64,000 bases of DNA from JAJDYQ01 sp963662865. Lineage in GTDB: Bacteria; Pseudomonadota; Gammaproteobacteria; JAJDYQ01. The stretch is taken from positions 1,426,001-1,490,000 of the forward strand of contig OY759969.1 in the NCBI GenBank assembly GCA_963662865.1. Direction: 5' to 3'. This document shows, piece by piece, positions 27,541-35,876 of the stretch; the stretch's first letter is position 1; each line of letters starts with the position of its first letter. A program made the translations under genes and the position numbers. The notes beneath the pieces are model-generated. The model ran no database searches. It was given only the letters and a program-made list of their open reading frames with translations, and had not been told where the DNA came from.

Positions 27541-28346
27541 TGCTCATCCCCACGCAAAGCCTCTTGTGCTTTGTCTTTCAATAGAGAAATAGCGTTCTCG
27601 GGAAAATATAACGCATAAAGCGAGATACTAGTTAAGTCAGGGCAACCATTCGCTAGAGATTTCGCACAACATGAAAGGTCTGATTCATTAGGTTCTATAT
27701 CACGAATGAGAACTCCGAATATCGCAACATCTCTAAGCGCAGAGCTTAAATACCGCTTTGTAGCGCTTTTAAACATATACCACCATGATGCGTTTATGGC
27801 GTGATGCCCTAGGTACCGAATCAGGCTTTTCTTTGTCCGATGAGAGTCTCTCAACCCTTCAAGCTGGTTTTTTAACCCTGTTCGACTGTACATAACACGA
27901 GGCGGAGAATGTTCATCACTCGATGTTTTTACTTCACCAAAGGCAAATCTGTAGGGATTTTCAGTATCGTCTGTCTCTTGAAAGCCTGTCAAATCTGCCC
28001 CAGCAGGGCTAGCTTCTGGATTTTTCAGGTCTCTGCCCGTTGGCCAAGGAAAAGTACAATTATTATGATCGGCTACATAAGCTTCGGCTAGGGCTTCACC
28101 TACCAGCCAATTTTTGGGTTCTTGCTCTGCCTGCAACAGCTGACTGATTTGTGCTGGTTCAAATTCAGTGGGGGCCAGACCAGCAAGCATGTCATTTAGT
28201 TCAGCAGTTCCTGTAGTATCAAGCAGCAAATCTTTAACGGCGCCATTGATTGCCCCATCTAGCTGCTCTTCATTATAGGCCAGCCCTCGTGCAATGACGG
28301 GCGTGCTGTCCACACTATAACTAGGCGTTGCTTCAGGTATGAGCAT
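27537..28346 (-). CDS. hamA: HamA-like DUF1837 nuclease (Hachiman)
   Basis: 269 residues from the ATG at 28,346, which has AAAGGA 9 bases upstream; a TTG eight codons before is less likely. The PD-(D/E)xK-type active site reads GADLTGFQ (Asp, about residue 117) and AFGEVKTSS (Glu-x-Lys, about 139), followed by LKNQLEGL. Length and the helicase partner match HamA of Hachiman, whose freed nuclease degrades DNA broadly and stops infection by killing the cell. It follows the GIY-YIG gene by 53 bases, on the same strand. Confidence 0.83.
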   Translation of the reverse strand: MLIPEATPSYSVDSTPVIARGLAYNEEQLDGAINGAVKDLLLDTTGTAELNDMLAGLAPTEFEPAQISQLLQAEQEPKNWLVGEALAEAYVADHNNCTFPWPTGRDLKNPEASPAGADLTGFQETDDTENPYRFAFGEVKTSSDEHSPPRVMYSRTGLKNQLEGLRDSHRTKKSLIRYLGHHAINASWWYMFKSATKRYLSSALRDVAIFGVLIRDIEPNESDLSCCAKSLANGCPDLTSISLYALYFPENAISLLKDKAQEALRGDEQ

Positions 28347-28399
28347 GTGAATAAGTCCTTTTAGTTTCAATGCTACTGATGGAAAAAATGTATATTATT

Positions 28400-29617
28400 T
28401 CAAGCTATTCCTTGAGCCAATACAGCTTTTTTATGGTCATATACATGATCAGTTATACTGCCATCTTTAATCTTTTCCACCACCTCATCAATAATAAAGA
28501 GCGGCACTAAAAACCATTCTTTGGGTGAAACAGGATTTCCGAATCTATCATCAATGGTTATATCTAGCTTTGCATTTTCAAAGAACCTGTGAAGAAGATT
28601 TTCCAGCTTTACTCGATTTATATTGAATAACTCGTAGGTTGCGACCACCTCTACATCAGCCATCAAAAACGTAGGATCAACCTTTGCATTTGCAATACGC
28701 TTTTCAACTTCTCCACCCGTTACACCAATTTTATGAATAACATCCCGACTTTTGTTCACAACCGGATGGTCTAGTTTGCTCCTCAGAACATAGATTGTTC
28801 CGCTCTCAGCGTCATCTTCACCAATTACATCATCGAATAATGACCCCGCTGAAAGAGAAACAATTCTACGGCCAGCCTCATCTTCGTAGAGCGCCTTTTG
28901 AAGCGAGCGTAAAAGTAAATCACTTTCTGTACGGTTGTCATAAATTACGCGCAGCCTGTAGTCATTCTTATCAAAGCCGTGATTTCGCTCTTTACTGAAT
29001 TCAGCGACATATGCCTTTTGCCCATTGACTATAAACCAATCACCTTGCTCGATTTTCGCCATGTAATCACGATCTTTTTGATCTTTAAGCAACTGAGCTT
29101 CCACAAGCCCATGCTTTAAATCACTTTGAACCTTATCGAATAACGGTTTGAACTTGTCAAAGTCTTCGCAAGGAGTACGGTTTGCTATTTCTTCTGCCGC
29201 TTTTTTGTCTGCTTGAGACTTCACATGTTTCAGGTAAGTGATATCACCTTCTTTAGGTGCTTCGACACCTAGCTCTGCCAATAACTCTTCATCTGTATTG
29301 TATTCGGCAGGCGGCTCAGCTACTAGCAAACCTCCAGCTAAAAGCCCTTGATGGTCAGTTTCTTCAACAAGATTTCGACACCCTTCCTTCTTTCGAATCT
29401 GATCAAGCCTTGTGGCGTACAAGCGTTCAAAGATATCTTTGTTCTCACCATGCTCTGGAGCATGCCCATGTTCTTCTACGAACCGCTGTATTTCCTCAAA
29501 CCCTGCAATAATTCGCTCTTCTTTTGGTGTTCTGGCCGTTTTTTTCTCTTGCTTGATTTCTACACCAAGCTCAGCCAACAGCTCTTTCTTGGTTTTACTT
29601 TGCTTTGCCTCAGCCAT
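28400..29617 (-). CDS. GIY-YIG (MUG113/T5orf172-like) protein
   Basis: 405 residues. The C-terminal third (about 270-370) has the GIY-YIG fold pattern of the MUG113/T5orf172 type: GTIYVLRS, then IHKIGVTGGEVEKRIANA with the catalytic-type Arg, and a helix ENLLHRFF with Glu. The N-terminal part has two copies of a short motif (KELLAELGVE near residue 12 and EELLAELGVE near 109) around a helical segment, GFEEIQRFVEEHGHAPEH, that resembles helicase-associated helices. The start overlaps the helicase stop by 8 bases with a GGAGGA site. It is the likely nuclease of the methyltransferase/helicase set. Confidence 0.75.
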   Translation of the reverse strand: MAEAKQSKTKKELLAELGVEIKQEKKTARTPKEERIIAGFEEIQRFVEEHGHAPEHGENKDIFERLYATRLDQIRKKEGCRNLVEETDHQGLLAGGLLVAEPPAEYNTDEELLAELGVEAPKEGDITYLKHVKSQADKKAAEEIANRTPCEDFDKFKPLFDKVQSDLKHGLVEAQLLKDQKDRDYMAKIEQGDWFIVNGQKAYVAEFSKERNHGFDKNDYRLRVIYDNRTESDLLLRSLQKALYEDEAGRRIVSLSAGSLFDDVIGEDDAESGTIYVLRSKLDHPVVNKSRDVIHKIGVTGGEVEKRIANAKVDPTFLMADVEVVATYELFNINRVKLENLLHRFFENAKLDITIDDRFGNPVSPKEWFLVPLFIIDEVVEKIKDGSITDHVYDHKKAVLAQGIA

Positions 29618-31661
29618 TACTTTCCTCCATCACTTTACGTTGAAGGAAGGCAATACCTTCTGCCATACGCTTTTCCCAAGGATCAGCTGCGGTGATCTCC
29701 GGTAAGCGCCCACGCTCCTTTTTGAACTTCAAAGCTCGTTCTGCAAGCTCCCGTGCCTCTTCTTCGGTAAGATTGATTTTTTTTGCTGCAATAACAGCAG
29801 CCACCTGCTTTAAGCTATCTTCAGTCATTGCTTTAGCGAGAATTGCATAGGCCTCGCTGAATGGATTGATTCGGTCAATTAAATCAATGTCCAGATCAGT
29901 CACATTCATAGCATATTTTCTTACGCCGTCGATAAAGGCAGTACTGCCCCCACGCTCAATATCATCATCTTGGCTAGCAATTTCTTTGGCTTTTTGAGTA
30001 AGGTTAAGCGCAGCAACAGCATGCTGCCTTACAGCCTCCTGATCTTCCGCATCTAGTTCTGGGTATTTATCTTTAACGATTTTCCCCATACGTAACTGCG
30101 TTAATTCTTCAGGCACCATCTCTTCGTCAAACAGGCCTCGCTCAAGAGCGTTTTTGTCTTGAACGAAAGCGGTAATTACTTCGTTCAAATCTTCCTGACA
30201 GATTCGCTGTGCATCTTTGCTTTTAGGCTCGAACAAGCCATTTATCTCTATCTGGAACTGCCCTGTAGAGGGGTTAAATCCCACATTATTGCCATTCGGA
30301 TCATAACCATTCTCACCGTAGTCAAAGCCTTCTGCGGGGGTTCCTTGGCTATTTTTGGGTGTGAAGTTAAATTTAGGCGCTAACACCTGTTCCATAAGGA
30401 GGCTGGCAGCAATCGCTTTTAAAGTATCGTTAACTGCATCAGTGACAGCTTCCTCTGAAGCATCTGGCTCTGCAATCAAGTTAGTAAATCGAGAATGGGT
30501 TTTACCTTCAGCATCACGGGTTGCTCGACCGATAATCTGTATAATTTCAGTAAGGCTAGAGCGGTAGCCAACGGTTAGGGCATGCTCGCACCAAATCCAG
30601 TCAAAGCCTTCCTTCGCCATACCTAGCGCGATAATAATGTCGACATGATCTCGATTGCTTTTGGCTTCAGGAAGTTTTAACGAAGCGGAAACCTGATCAC
30701 GCTTTGATGAATCATCAACCAAATCCGCTATCTTGAGTATTTTGCCACTTGTTGTTTTTACTAATTGGAATCCAGTATCTAAATCTACACCCTGCCACTC
30801 GCCAAGCTCATCAATAATATGCTCAACTTCCGTGTTTTTACCACGCTTGGTGCTCTCACGAGAATTCACATTGGGGATATGAATGATGGTTTTTTCGTTC
30901 GGGTCTAATACGTTCAAAATATCATCTGCGTATGAGTCGGAATAAAAGTAATACCCAATATCCAAGGTTTTTAGATATTCATAACCGTTAAGCTGTTCGT
31001 AGTAGGTATACGTGACCGTATCAAAGTTAGCTTCATCCTGTGGCGAAAGAACAGCTTTTGCATCACCTCTAAAATATGAACCTGTCATTGCGACGAGATG
31101 TACTTTGTCACGGGCGATAAATTGCCCTAAATGAGCGCCGAGCTTATTGTCTGGGTTAGCGCTAACATGGTGAAACTCATCTACGGCGATCAGGCAATCA
31201 TCAAAGGCAGGCACGCCCAGGCGATCTACCGCAAAACGAAAGGTCGCATGGGTGCAAACCAATATTTGATCATCCCCATCAAGAAAGACTTTTACTGAGT
31301 TGACTTTACCGCCACCTTCTCCGGGGGAATTACACAAATTCCATTTCGGCTCGACACTCCAATCCCAGTAGAACCCAAAGTCCGAAAGCGGCTCATTGTT
31401 AAAGCTGGCACCAATGGATTTTTCAGGAACTACGATAATGGCTTTTTTAACGCCTTGATTATTGAGCTTATCTAAAGCCACAAACATCAAAGCACGGCTC
31501 TTACCAGAAGCAGGGGGAGACTTGATAAGTAGATATTGCTCACCACGCTTTTCGTAAACGCGCTCTTGCATCACCAGCATACCTAGTTCATTGGGTTTTT
31601 TAGAACTCCCATTGCTGGCATAATTAACAGATACTGAGGGTATAGATTTATGTTCCGTCAT
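29610..31661 (-). CDS. DExH-box helicase of the methyltransferase/GIY-YIG set
   Basis: 683 residues. Motif I is IKSPPASGKSRA (about 46-57), motif II is AVDEFHHV (about 160, DEFH type), motif III region VAMTGSYF, and motif VI is IIGRATRDAEGKT (about 375). The fold resembles type III restriction (ResIII) helicases without a nuclease domain. The C-terminus (about 560-683) is helical and ends with FKKERGRLPEI...DPWEKRMAEGIAFL, a helicase-associated pattern. The start codon comes 2 bases after the methyltransferase stop. Likely an ATP-driven translocase that senses unmethylated DNA, by analogy with restriction systems. Confidence 0.82.
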   Translation of the reverse strand: MTEHKSIPSVSVNYASNGSSKKPNELGMLVMQERVYEKRGEQYLLIKSPPASGKSRALMFVALDKLNNQGVKKAIIVVPEKSIGASFNNEPLSDFGFYWDWSVEPKWNLCNSPGEGGGKVNSVKVFLDGDDQILVCTHATFRFAVDRLGVPAFDDCLIAVDEFHHVSANPDNKLGAHLGQFIARDKVHLVAMTGSYFRGDAKAVLSPQDEANFDTVTYTYYEQLNGYEYLKTLDIGYYFYSDSYADDILNVLDPNEKTIIHIPNVNSRESTKRGKNTEVEHIIDELGEWQGVDLDTGFQLVKTTSGKILKIADLVDDSSKRDQVSASLKLPEAKSNRDHVDIIIALGMAKEGFDWIWCEHALTVGYRSSLTEIIQIIGRATRDAEGKTHSRFTNLIAEPDASEEAVTDAVNDTLKAIAASLLMEQVLAPKFNFTPKNSQGTPAEGFDYGENGYDPNGNNVGFNPSTGQFQIEINGLFEPKSKDAQRICQEDLNEVITAFVQDKNALERGLFDEEMVPEELTQLRMGKIVKDKYPELDAEDQEAVRQHAVAALNLTQKAKEIASQDDDIERGGSTAFIDGVRKYAMNVTDLDIDLIDRINPFSEAYAILAKAMTEDSLKQVAAVIAAKKINLTEEEARELAERALKFKKERGRLPEITAADPWEKRMAEGIAFLQRKVMEESNG

Positions 31662-31663
31662 GC

Positions 31664-34438
31664 TCAGGATACCTTTTTCTTAGAGTTGGAAGTGGATTTG
31701 GTCATTTTTGTATAGAGATCAAAAAGCTTTTCAAGGCGCTCAGTGTCATTCTTAAAACGACGACCGATGTAAATGCGCTCTAGTACTTCATCATTACGCT
31801 CATGTGCCCTACGTAAATCGTCGAGCATTTTTTCAGGGTCATAAAGATCAGCAATTGTTGCAGGAAAATGAGCTTCGCGGGCTAAAAGAATATCTTCAGC
31901 AGATTTCGTTAAGTCTTCTTTATTTTTTACAGTCAGCTTAGGAACAGGAAAAGTGTTCCAGCCGAGGGTATTGGAATAGTTAAAACGCATTTCCAATCGC
32001 CCGCAGACCGTACCAATCCATACCCAATGAACACGTGAGGTAATAAGTGAAAAATTCCATAAAGGCGCGTCATACATCGCAAAGTTACGGTTACCAACTA
32101 TTGAATCACCTTCGATATAACCTACTGGCAAAAAATTTCTGTTTTCTGAGCTAACACAAGGAACAACTATGACACTAGAGCATTTCTGATATCGGATTTC
32201 ACCGAATTTATGAGGTGTACTTGCGACTGCGACTGTTTGAGATTTGGAACTTGTAGACCGCATATTTTTAACAATTTCAAATCTATCTTCTATTGACTTT
32301 AGACGTCTCGCTTCTGCGACATTCTGATCATCGACCCATAAGCAATATCGTTGCTTTCCGTTTATAAGCTCCTCTGAACCGATAAATTTGCGAATAAATT
32401 TACATACAGCTTCTCGCGACTCACGCTCTATTAAGCTTACGTCCGAACTATCCAGCAACAACCCCCCACCATCAGTAGGCTTGCTTCCCCAAACCATAGC
32501 CCCCCTATCATCTCCAGCCTTCAATACTGGATAAACAATTATATTAGGTGCTGCTATCAAATAAGCATTTATGTTATTTACCTTCTTTTCTATGGACTCA
32601 CCATCGTCGGAGATTGAAAATAGGCGTCGCGCCTTACCAGCTTTATTTGATATCCCGACGATCACAACGGTAATGCCTGCATTGTGACTAGCCAAATTAG
32701 CCCACTTGAAAGAAGTATGTGCAAAAGATATCTCATACCCTGACGAAAAAATCAAAGGCCACAATATGAATACTTGCTCTCCTTGGTTTATTGAATTTGT
32801 CGATACGAACGCTGATACGGCATCTGTTTTTGTTCCGAAGTCTGCTGCTTTCATGAACCAACCAGCTACATAATCTAATGACTTCCATTTTTTTGTACGG
32901 TGAGAGAAGATATCTTTCAAATCAGATTTTTGCTCTTTGGATTGCCGAGCTTTACCGATATATGGTGGATTACCACAAATATAAGTTTCGCTTCCTTCAT
33001 TTTCGAAGTCGATTTCAGCTTGGTCTAGCGGAGAACTGAATAGGTCATCAGCTTGAAGCTTAACGCCTAGCCCAGTAGGGGGACATATACTGAACCAATT
33101 AAGCCGAAGTGCATTACCGCAAATAATCCAATTCTTTGCATCGAGGGGCAGGAATTCTACTAACGCCTCTTTCTGCCCCAGATAGAGAACATCGCATTGG
33201 TATTCGGCAATAATTAGAGCGAGACGCGCAATTTCTGCCGGAAAGTCTCGGAGCTCTATACCGCGATAGTTGGTCAATGGAATATCTGACTTCCTACCAG
33301 ATTCACCTCTACGTTTATTTATCTCGGCTTCAATGGCTCGCATTTCTTTGTAAGAAATAACGAGGAAATTTCCCGATCCGCAGGCAGGATCAAAAACTCG
33401 GATTTTCGCCATGCGTTTGCGAAGATTGAGCAGCTTTTGAGGACTATCACCAGCCTCTTCAAGCCTTGCTCTGAGGTCATCCAGAAAGAGTGGATTTAAG
33501 ACTTTGAGAATGTTTGGAACGGATGTGTAATGAAGCCCTAGCGCGCCACGCTCTTCTTCGTCAGTTACGGCTTGGATCATTGAGCCAAAGATATCTGGAT
33601 TGATTTTCGTCCAGTTCAAATTCCCGATATGAATAAGATAAGACCGAGCAATCTTACTAAAGCTCGGCACATCAGTATTGCCAGAAAATAGGTCACCATT
33701 CACGTAGGGGAAGGTATCAGCCCATCCAGGTAACTTAGCGCTTGCTCTTTTTTCAATGGCGGTATCCATTGCACGGAATATTTCACTCATAACTTCATGA
33801 GTATTTGAGGAGTCCCGCACACTCATTTGCTCAATGGTTTTGGTGAAGAGCCCTTCACCATTGAAGATATCGGTATCTTCTGCAAAGAAACAGAAAATCA
33901 GGCGCGCCATAAAGTGATTCATATCATGACGGCGCTCTGCTGTACCCCAATCAGGGTTATTTCTTAGCAGCTCAACATAGAGTTTGTTTAAGCGGCTGGT
34001 GGCGCGAATATCAAAGGAACTTTCACGGATTTGTTTAACCGTGCTTATACCAGCCAACGGCAGGAAAAAACCAAAGTGATTAGGGAAGTCACTATAGTCA
34101 CAGGCAACTGTTTCGCCTGAAGCAATCTCTTCAGCTTCAAAATTTACGCCGTCTGTTGCCAGAATGAATTGGGCTTTAGCCTTGGTAGTCGCAGAGCTAT
34201 CCTTGAGTCTATTTAGGGTGGCAGAAACCTCACCCTCTTCGCACGCTAGAATATGAATATTGCTGCGCTGTAAAACCCCACCATCAATATCGGAAGCATT
34301 AGTGGAGTCACTCTTCAGGCGCTTAATAGTGGTCGCCTTGTTGCCGAATGCTTCCAAGAAGGCATAGGGGAAGCTAGCCGCATCAAAAGCTTGCTTGGCT
34401 AAATTACTTATCGCTTCTTCTATCTCAACAGCGTTCAA
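31664..34438 (-). CDS. MmeI-like class I DNA methyltransferase
   Basis: 924 residues from a TTG codon (AAGGGTG site 8 bases upstream; an in-frame stop lies three codons before it, and no early Met follows). The MmeI-like helical spacer is visible (FMARLIFCFFAEDTDIF, about 175). The SAM motif is VFDPACGSGNF (about 353) and the catalytic motif CGNPPYIG (about 489) indicates adenine-N6 methylation. A target-recognition region and a C-terminal helical domain follow. Unlike MmeI, I see no clear PD-ExK nuclease at the N-terminus, which fits a role beside separate helicase and nuclease proteins. Confidence 0.82.
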   Translation of the reverse strand: MNAVEIEEAISNLAKQAFDAASFPYAFLEAFGNKATTIKRLKSDSTNASDIDGGVLQRSNIHILACEEGEVSATLNRLKDSSATTKAKAQFILATDGVNFEAEEIASGETVACDYSDFPNHFGFFLPLAGISTVKQIRESSFDIRATSRLNKLYVELLRNNPDWGTAERRHDMNHFMARLIFCFFAEDTDIFNGEGLFTKTIEQMSVRDSSNTHEVMSEIFRAMDTAIEKRASAKLPGWADTFPYVNGDLFSGNTDVPSFSKIARSYLIHIGNLNWTKINPDIFGSMIQAVTDEEERGALGLHYTSVPNILKVLNPLFLDDLRARLEEAGDSPQKLLNLRKRMAKIRVFDPACGSGNFLVISYKEMRAIEAEINKRRGESGRKSDIPLTNYRGIELRDFPAEIARLALIIAEYQCDVLYLGQKEALVEFLPLDAKNWIICGNALRLNWFSICPPTGLGVKLQADDLFSSPLDQAEIDFENEGSETYICGNPPYIGKARQSKEQKSDLKDIFSHRTKKWKSLDYVAGWFMKAADFGTKTDAVSAFVSTNSINQGEQVFILWPLIFSSGYEISFAHTSFKWANLASHNAGITVVIVGISNKAGKARRLFSISDDGESIEKKVNNINAYLIAAPNIIVYPVLKAGDDRGAMVWGSKPTDGGGLLLDSSDVSLIERESREAVCKFIRKFIGSEELINGKQRYCLWVDDQNVAEARRLKSIEDRFEIVKNMRSTSSKSQTVAVASTPHKFGEIRYQKCSSVIVVPCVSSENRNFLPVGYIEGDSIVGNRNFAMYDAPLWNFSLITSRVHWVWIGTVCGRLEMRFNYSNTLGWNTFPVPKLTVKNKEDLTKSAEDILLAREAHFPATIADLYDPEKMLDDLRRAHERNDEVLERIYIGRRFKNDTERLEKLFDLYTKMTKSTSNSKKKVS

Positions 34439-34444
34439 CGAAAA

Positions 34445-34747
34445 TCACCCTTTCTGCCCATTCTTACCACTACCCGTCTTCTGACTGTTTATCCAACTCT
34501 GGACATCTTCTCGCCTGAAACGCCAGCTACCACCCACCTTAGAACCGGGCAATTTACCTTCAGCAGCAAGGCGATAAGCCGTTTTTTCAGCTAATTTAAG
34601 ATATTCTGCAACCTCTTTTTTGACCAGACCAACATCATAACAGCGATTTAGCGCCAGATTGACCTGGGATTTACTGATTCCTGTCTCCTGCTCCAGGGGC
34701 TGGGCGGTATAGCGCGAGGATTCCGCTTCCTCCTTTTGCAGGGCCAC
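34445..34747 (-). CDS. Chimeric small HTH protein
   Basis: 100 residues from a GTG that overlaps the toxin stop by one base (TAGTG). Residues 45-90 form an excisionase-type HTH: KEVAEYLKLAEKTAYRL and KVGGSWRFRREDVQSWI. Residues 1-43 (SSRYTAQPLEQETGISKSQV, then NRCYDVGLV) look like an internal piece of a different winged-helix protein, joined at GLVKKEVAEYL. The downstream methyltransferase starts 6 bases after its stop. It may regulate the operon. Confidence 0.72.
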   Translation of the reverse strand: MALQKEEAESSRYTAQPLEQETGISKSQVNLALNRCYDVGLVKKEVAEYLKLAEKTAYRLAAEGKLPGSKVGGSWRFRREDVQSWINSQKTGSGKNGQKG

Positions 34748-35001
34748 TAGTTAGTGACCAGAATAATCTTCCCGTCTTGCATCTCCAGCTCCAGCACAAT
34801 CCGATAACTCATATTGATCGAAACTGACGATAGATCCTTCAGGCGACCTTCCAGGCTGTGCAGCCTTAATAAGGGGTGGTAAGGGTCTAACTCCAGCAGT
34901 TCGAGTGTTTTCCTGTATTGGTTGTGTATCTCTGGATGCTTCCGCAAGAATTTCTTGGCGCGCCTGATATAGCTATACGGGTATATCAGTGTGTATGGCA
35001 T
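34747..35001 (-). CDS. RelE/YafQ-like toxin, C-terminally shortened
   Basis: 84 residues of the RelE/ParE fold: LRKHPEIHNQYRKTL helix, LEGRLKDLSSVSI, SYRIVLELEM, ending KIILVTN-stop. Relatives of this type continue with a segment like GSHDEVY, which holds the late His and Tyr of the ribonuclease active site. That segment is missing here, so activity is doubtful. The start overlaps the antitoxin stop (TGATG). Confidence 0.78.
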   Translation of the reverse strand: MPYTLIYPYSYIRRAKKFLRKHPEIHNQYRKTLELLELDPYHPLLRLHSLEGRLKDLSSVSINMSYRIVLELEMQDGKIILVTN

Positions 35002-35252
35002 CAGCCCAGTACTCGCTTCATATGCTCATCTACGCTTCCGGTTTTGTAGTTACCGTTGGCTATATCGCTACGGGCTTCCTGGAGAGCGATATCCAGCTCG
35101 TATTCGCGCAGTTTGTTGTAGGTATTGAAGTCGAGAACAACGTACTTACGTTCGCCGCGCACAGTAATGACGGCTTCCTCGTCCTGCTGGAGGGCGGATT
35201 CGACAACGGATACGCCTTTGGTCTTGAGATCGCTGGCGGTGATGCTGGTCAT
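35001..35252 (-). CDS. Phd/YefM-type antitoxin
   Basis: 83 residues. The N-terminal DNA-binding part reads TASDLKTKGVSVVESAL and EAVITVRGERKYVVLDFNTYNKL, the Phd/YefM fold. The acidic C-terminal tail (ELDIALQEARSDIANG) would bind the toxin. It is the first gene of the long leftward operon. A GGGGG ribosome site sits about 6 bases upstream. Antitoxins of this family repress their own promoter, so it could regulate everything downstream. Confidence 0.87.
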   Translation of the reverse strand: MTSITASDLKTKGVSVVESALQQDEEAVITVRGERKYVVLDFNTYNKLREYELDIALQEARSDIANGNYKTGSVDEHMKRVLG

Positions 35253-35560
35253 GAGTTGACCCCCAATAAAGCTATCAATCGTGCTTTTAATAGTACTCTA
35301 TATGGTACAGTTTGGCCAGTTTTAGAGAGTGCTAACAGTGCTGCCCCTGTTTTGTGGTGCAAGGTGTGCTCATTTTTCCCGACTATTGAGAGGGTGCGCT
35401 TTATATCTGCTCAAAAACGGTATTTTATGAGAAGGCTAAACATATCGATATAAGATGCCTAATGTGTCGATAGCATCGACATTATCATGCGTGAGTTGGG
35501 CTTGAGGTTGGCAAGGAGGGGTTGGTAAATCAAGGGGCAGATGTGCAGTTGCTTATTCTT
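35253..35560. other. 308-base gap between the two defence units
   Basis: Between the antitoxin gene and the truncated nucleotidyltransferase. No gene seen. It must contain the promoter of the antitoxin operon. The leftmost part carries the GTAC-rich operator candidate. No hairpin with a T-run was found for the type I operon. Confidence 0.5.
35292..35311. promoter_or_regulatory. Candidate antitoxin operator
   Basis: Two GTAC palindromes, AGTACT and GGTACA, flank a TCTATAT core about 40 bases upstream of the antitoxin start. The spacing fits binding by a dimeric Phd/YefM protein over the promoter. No clear -35 was found. Confidence 0.35.
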
Positions 35561-35794
35561 CTATATTCCCTTATTCTCTGGTGTCGTTGACCTGAGCGAA
35601 ATAAACAAATCAACGTCTGTAGATAGGTTGTTAGCTGTCTCTTTAGCGAAGGACCCGGAGAATTCCCAACTGGAGAGATAAGCTCCAGCCCATTGACAAA
35701 TCGAAGGCACAACTGCATTCGCCGCAGCTTTTGCCGAGTCGTAGTTGACAGCATACTTAGCAAGTACCGATTGAACGTATTGATCTTCGGTCAC
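35561..35794 (-). pseudogene. Truncated nucleotidyltransferase-fold gene
   Basis: 77 residues starting at GTG with a GGAG site 9 bases upstream. The nucleotidyltransferase-fold signature is intact: SGSFAKETANNLSTDVDLFISL (Gly-Ser, then DVD). The frame stops soon after, where relatives with this N-terminus (QYVQSVLAKYAV, QWAGAYL) run to about 260 residues. Following sequence in all three frames does not continue the domain. It lies 82 bases after hsdR and probably was the last gene of that operon. Confidence 0.7.
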
Positions 35795-35876
35795 CGCAAA
35801 TCTCCGCTTGACTGCATAGACAGGCTCCTGCGAGCACTAATAAGCAGATGCGCAAACACCATATTTACCAATTCTA

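Noticed and set aside
24147..35252. DISARM or BREX
   Set aside because: A methyltransferase and helicases are present, but DrmB/DUF1998, a PLD protein, PglZ and BrxC-type ATPases are not.
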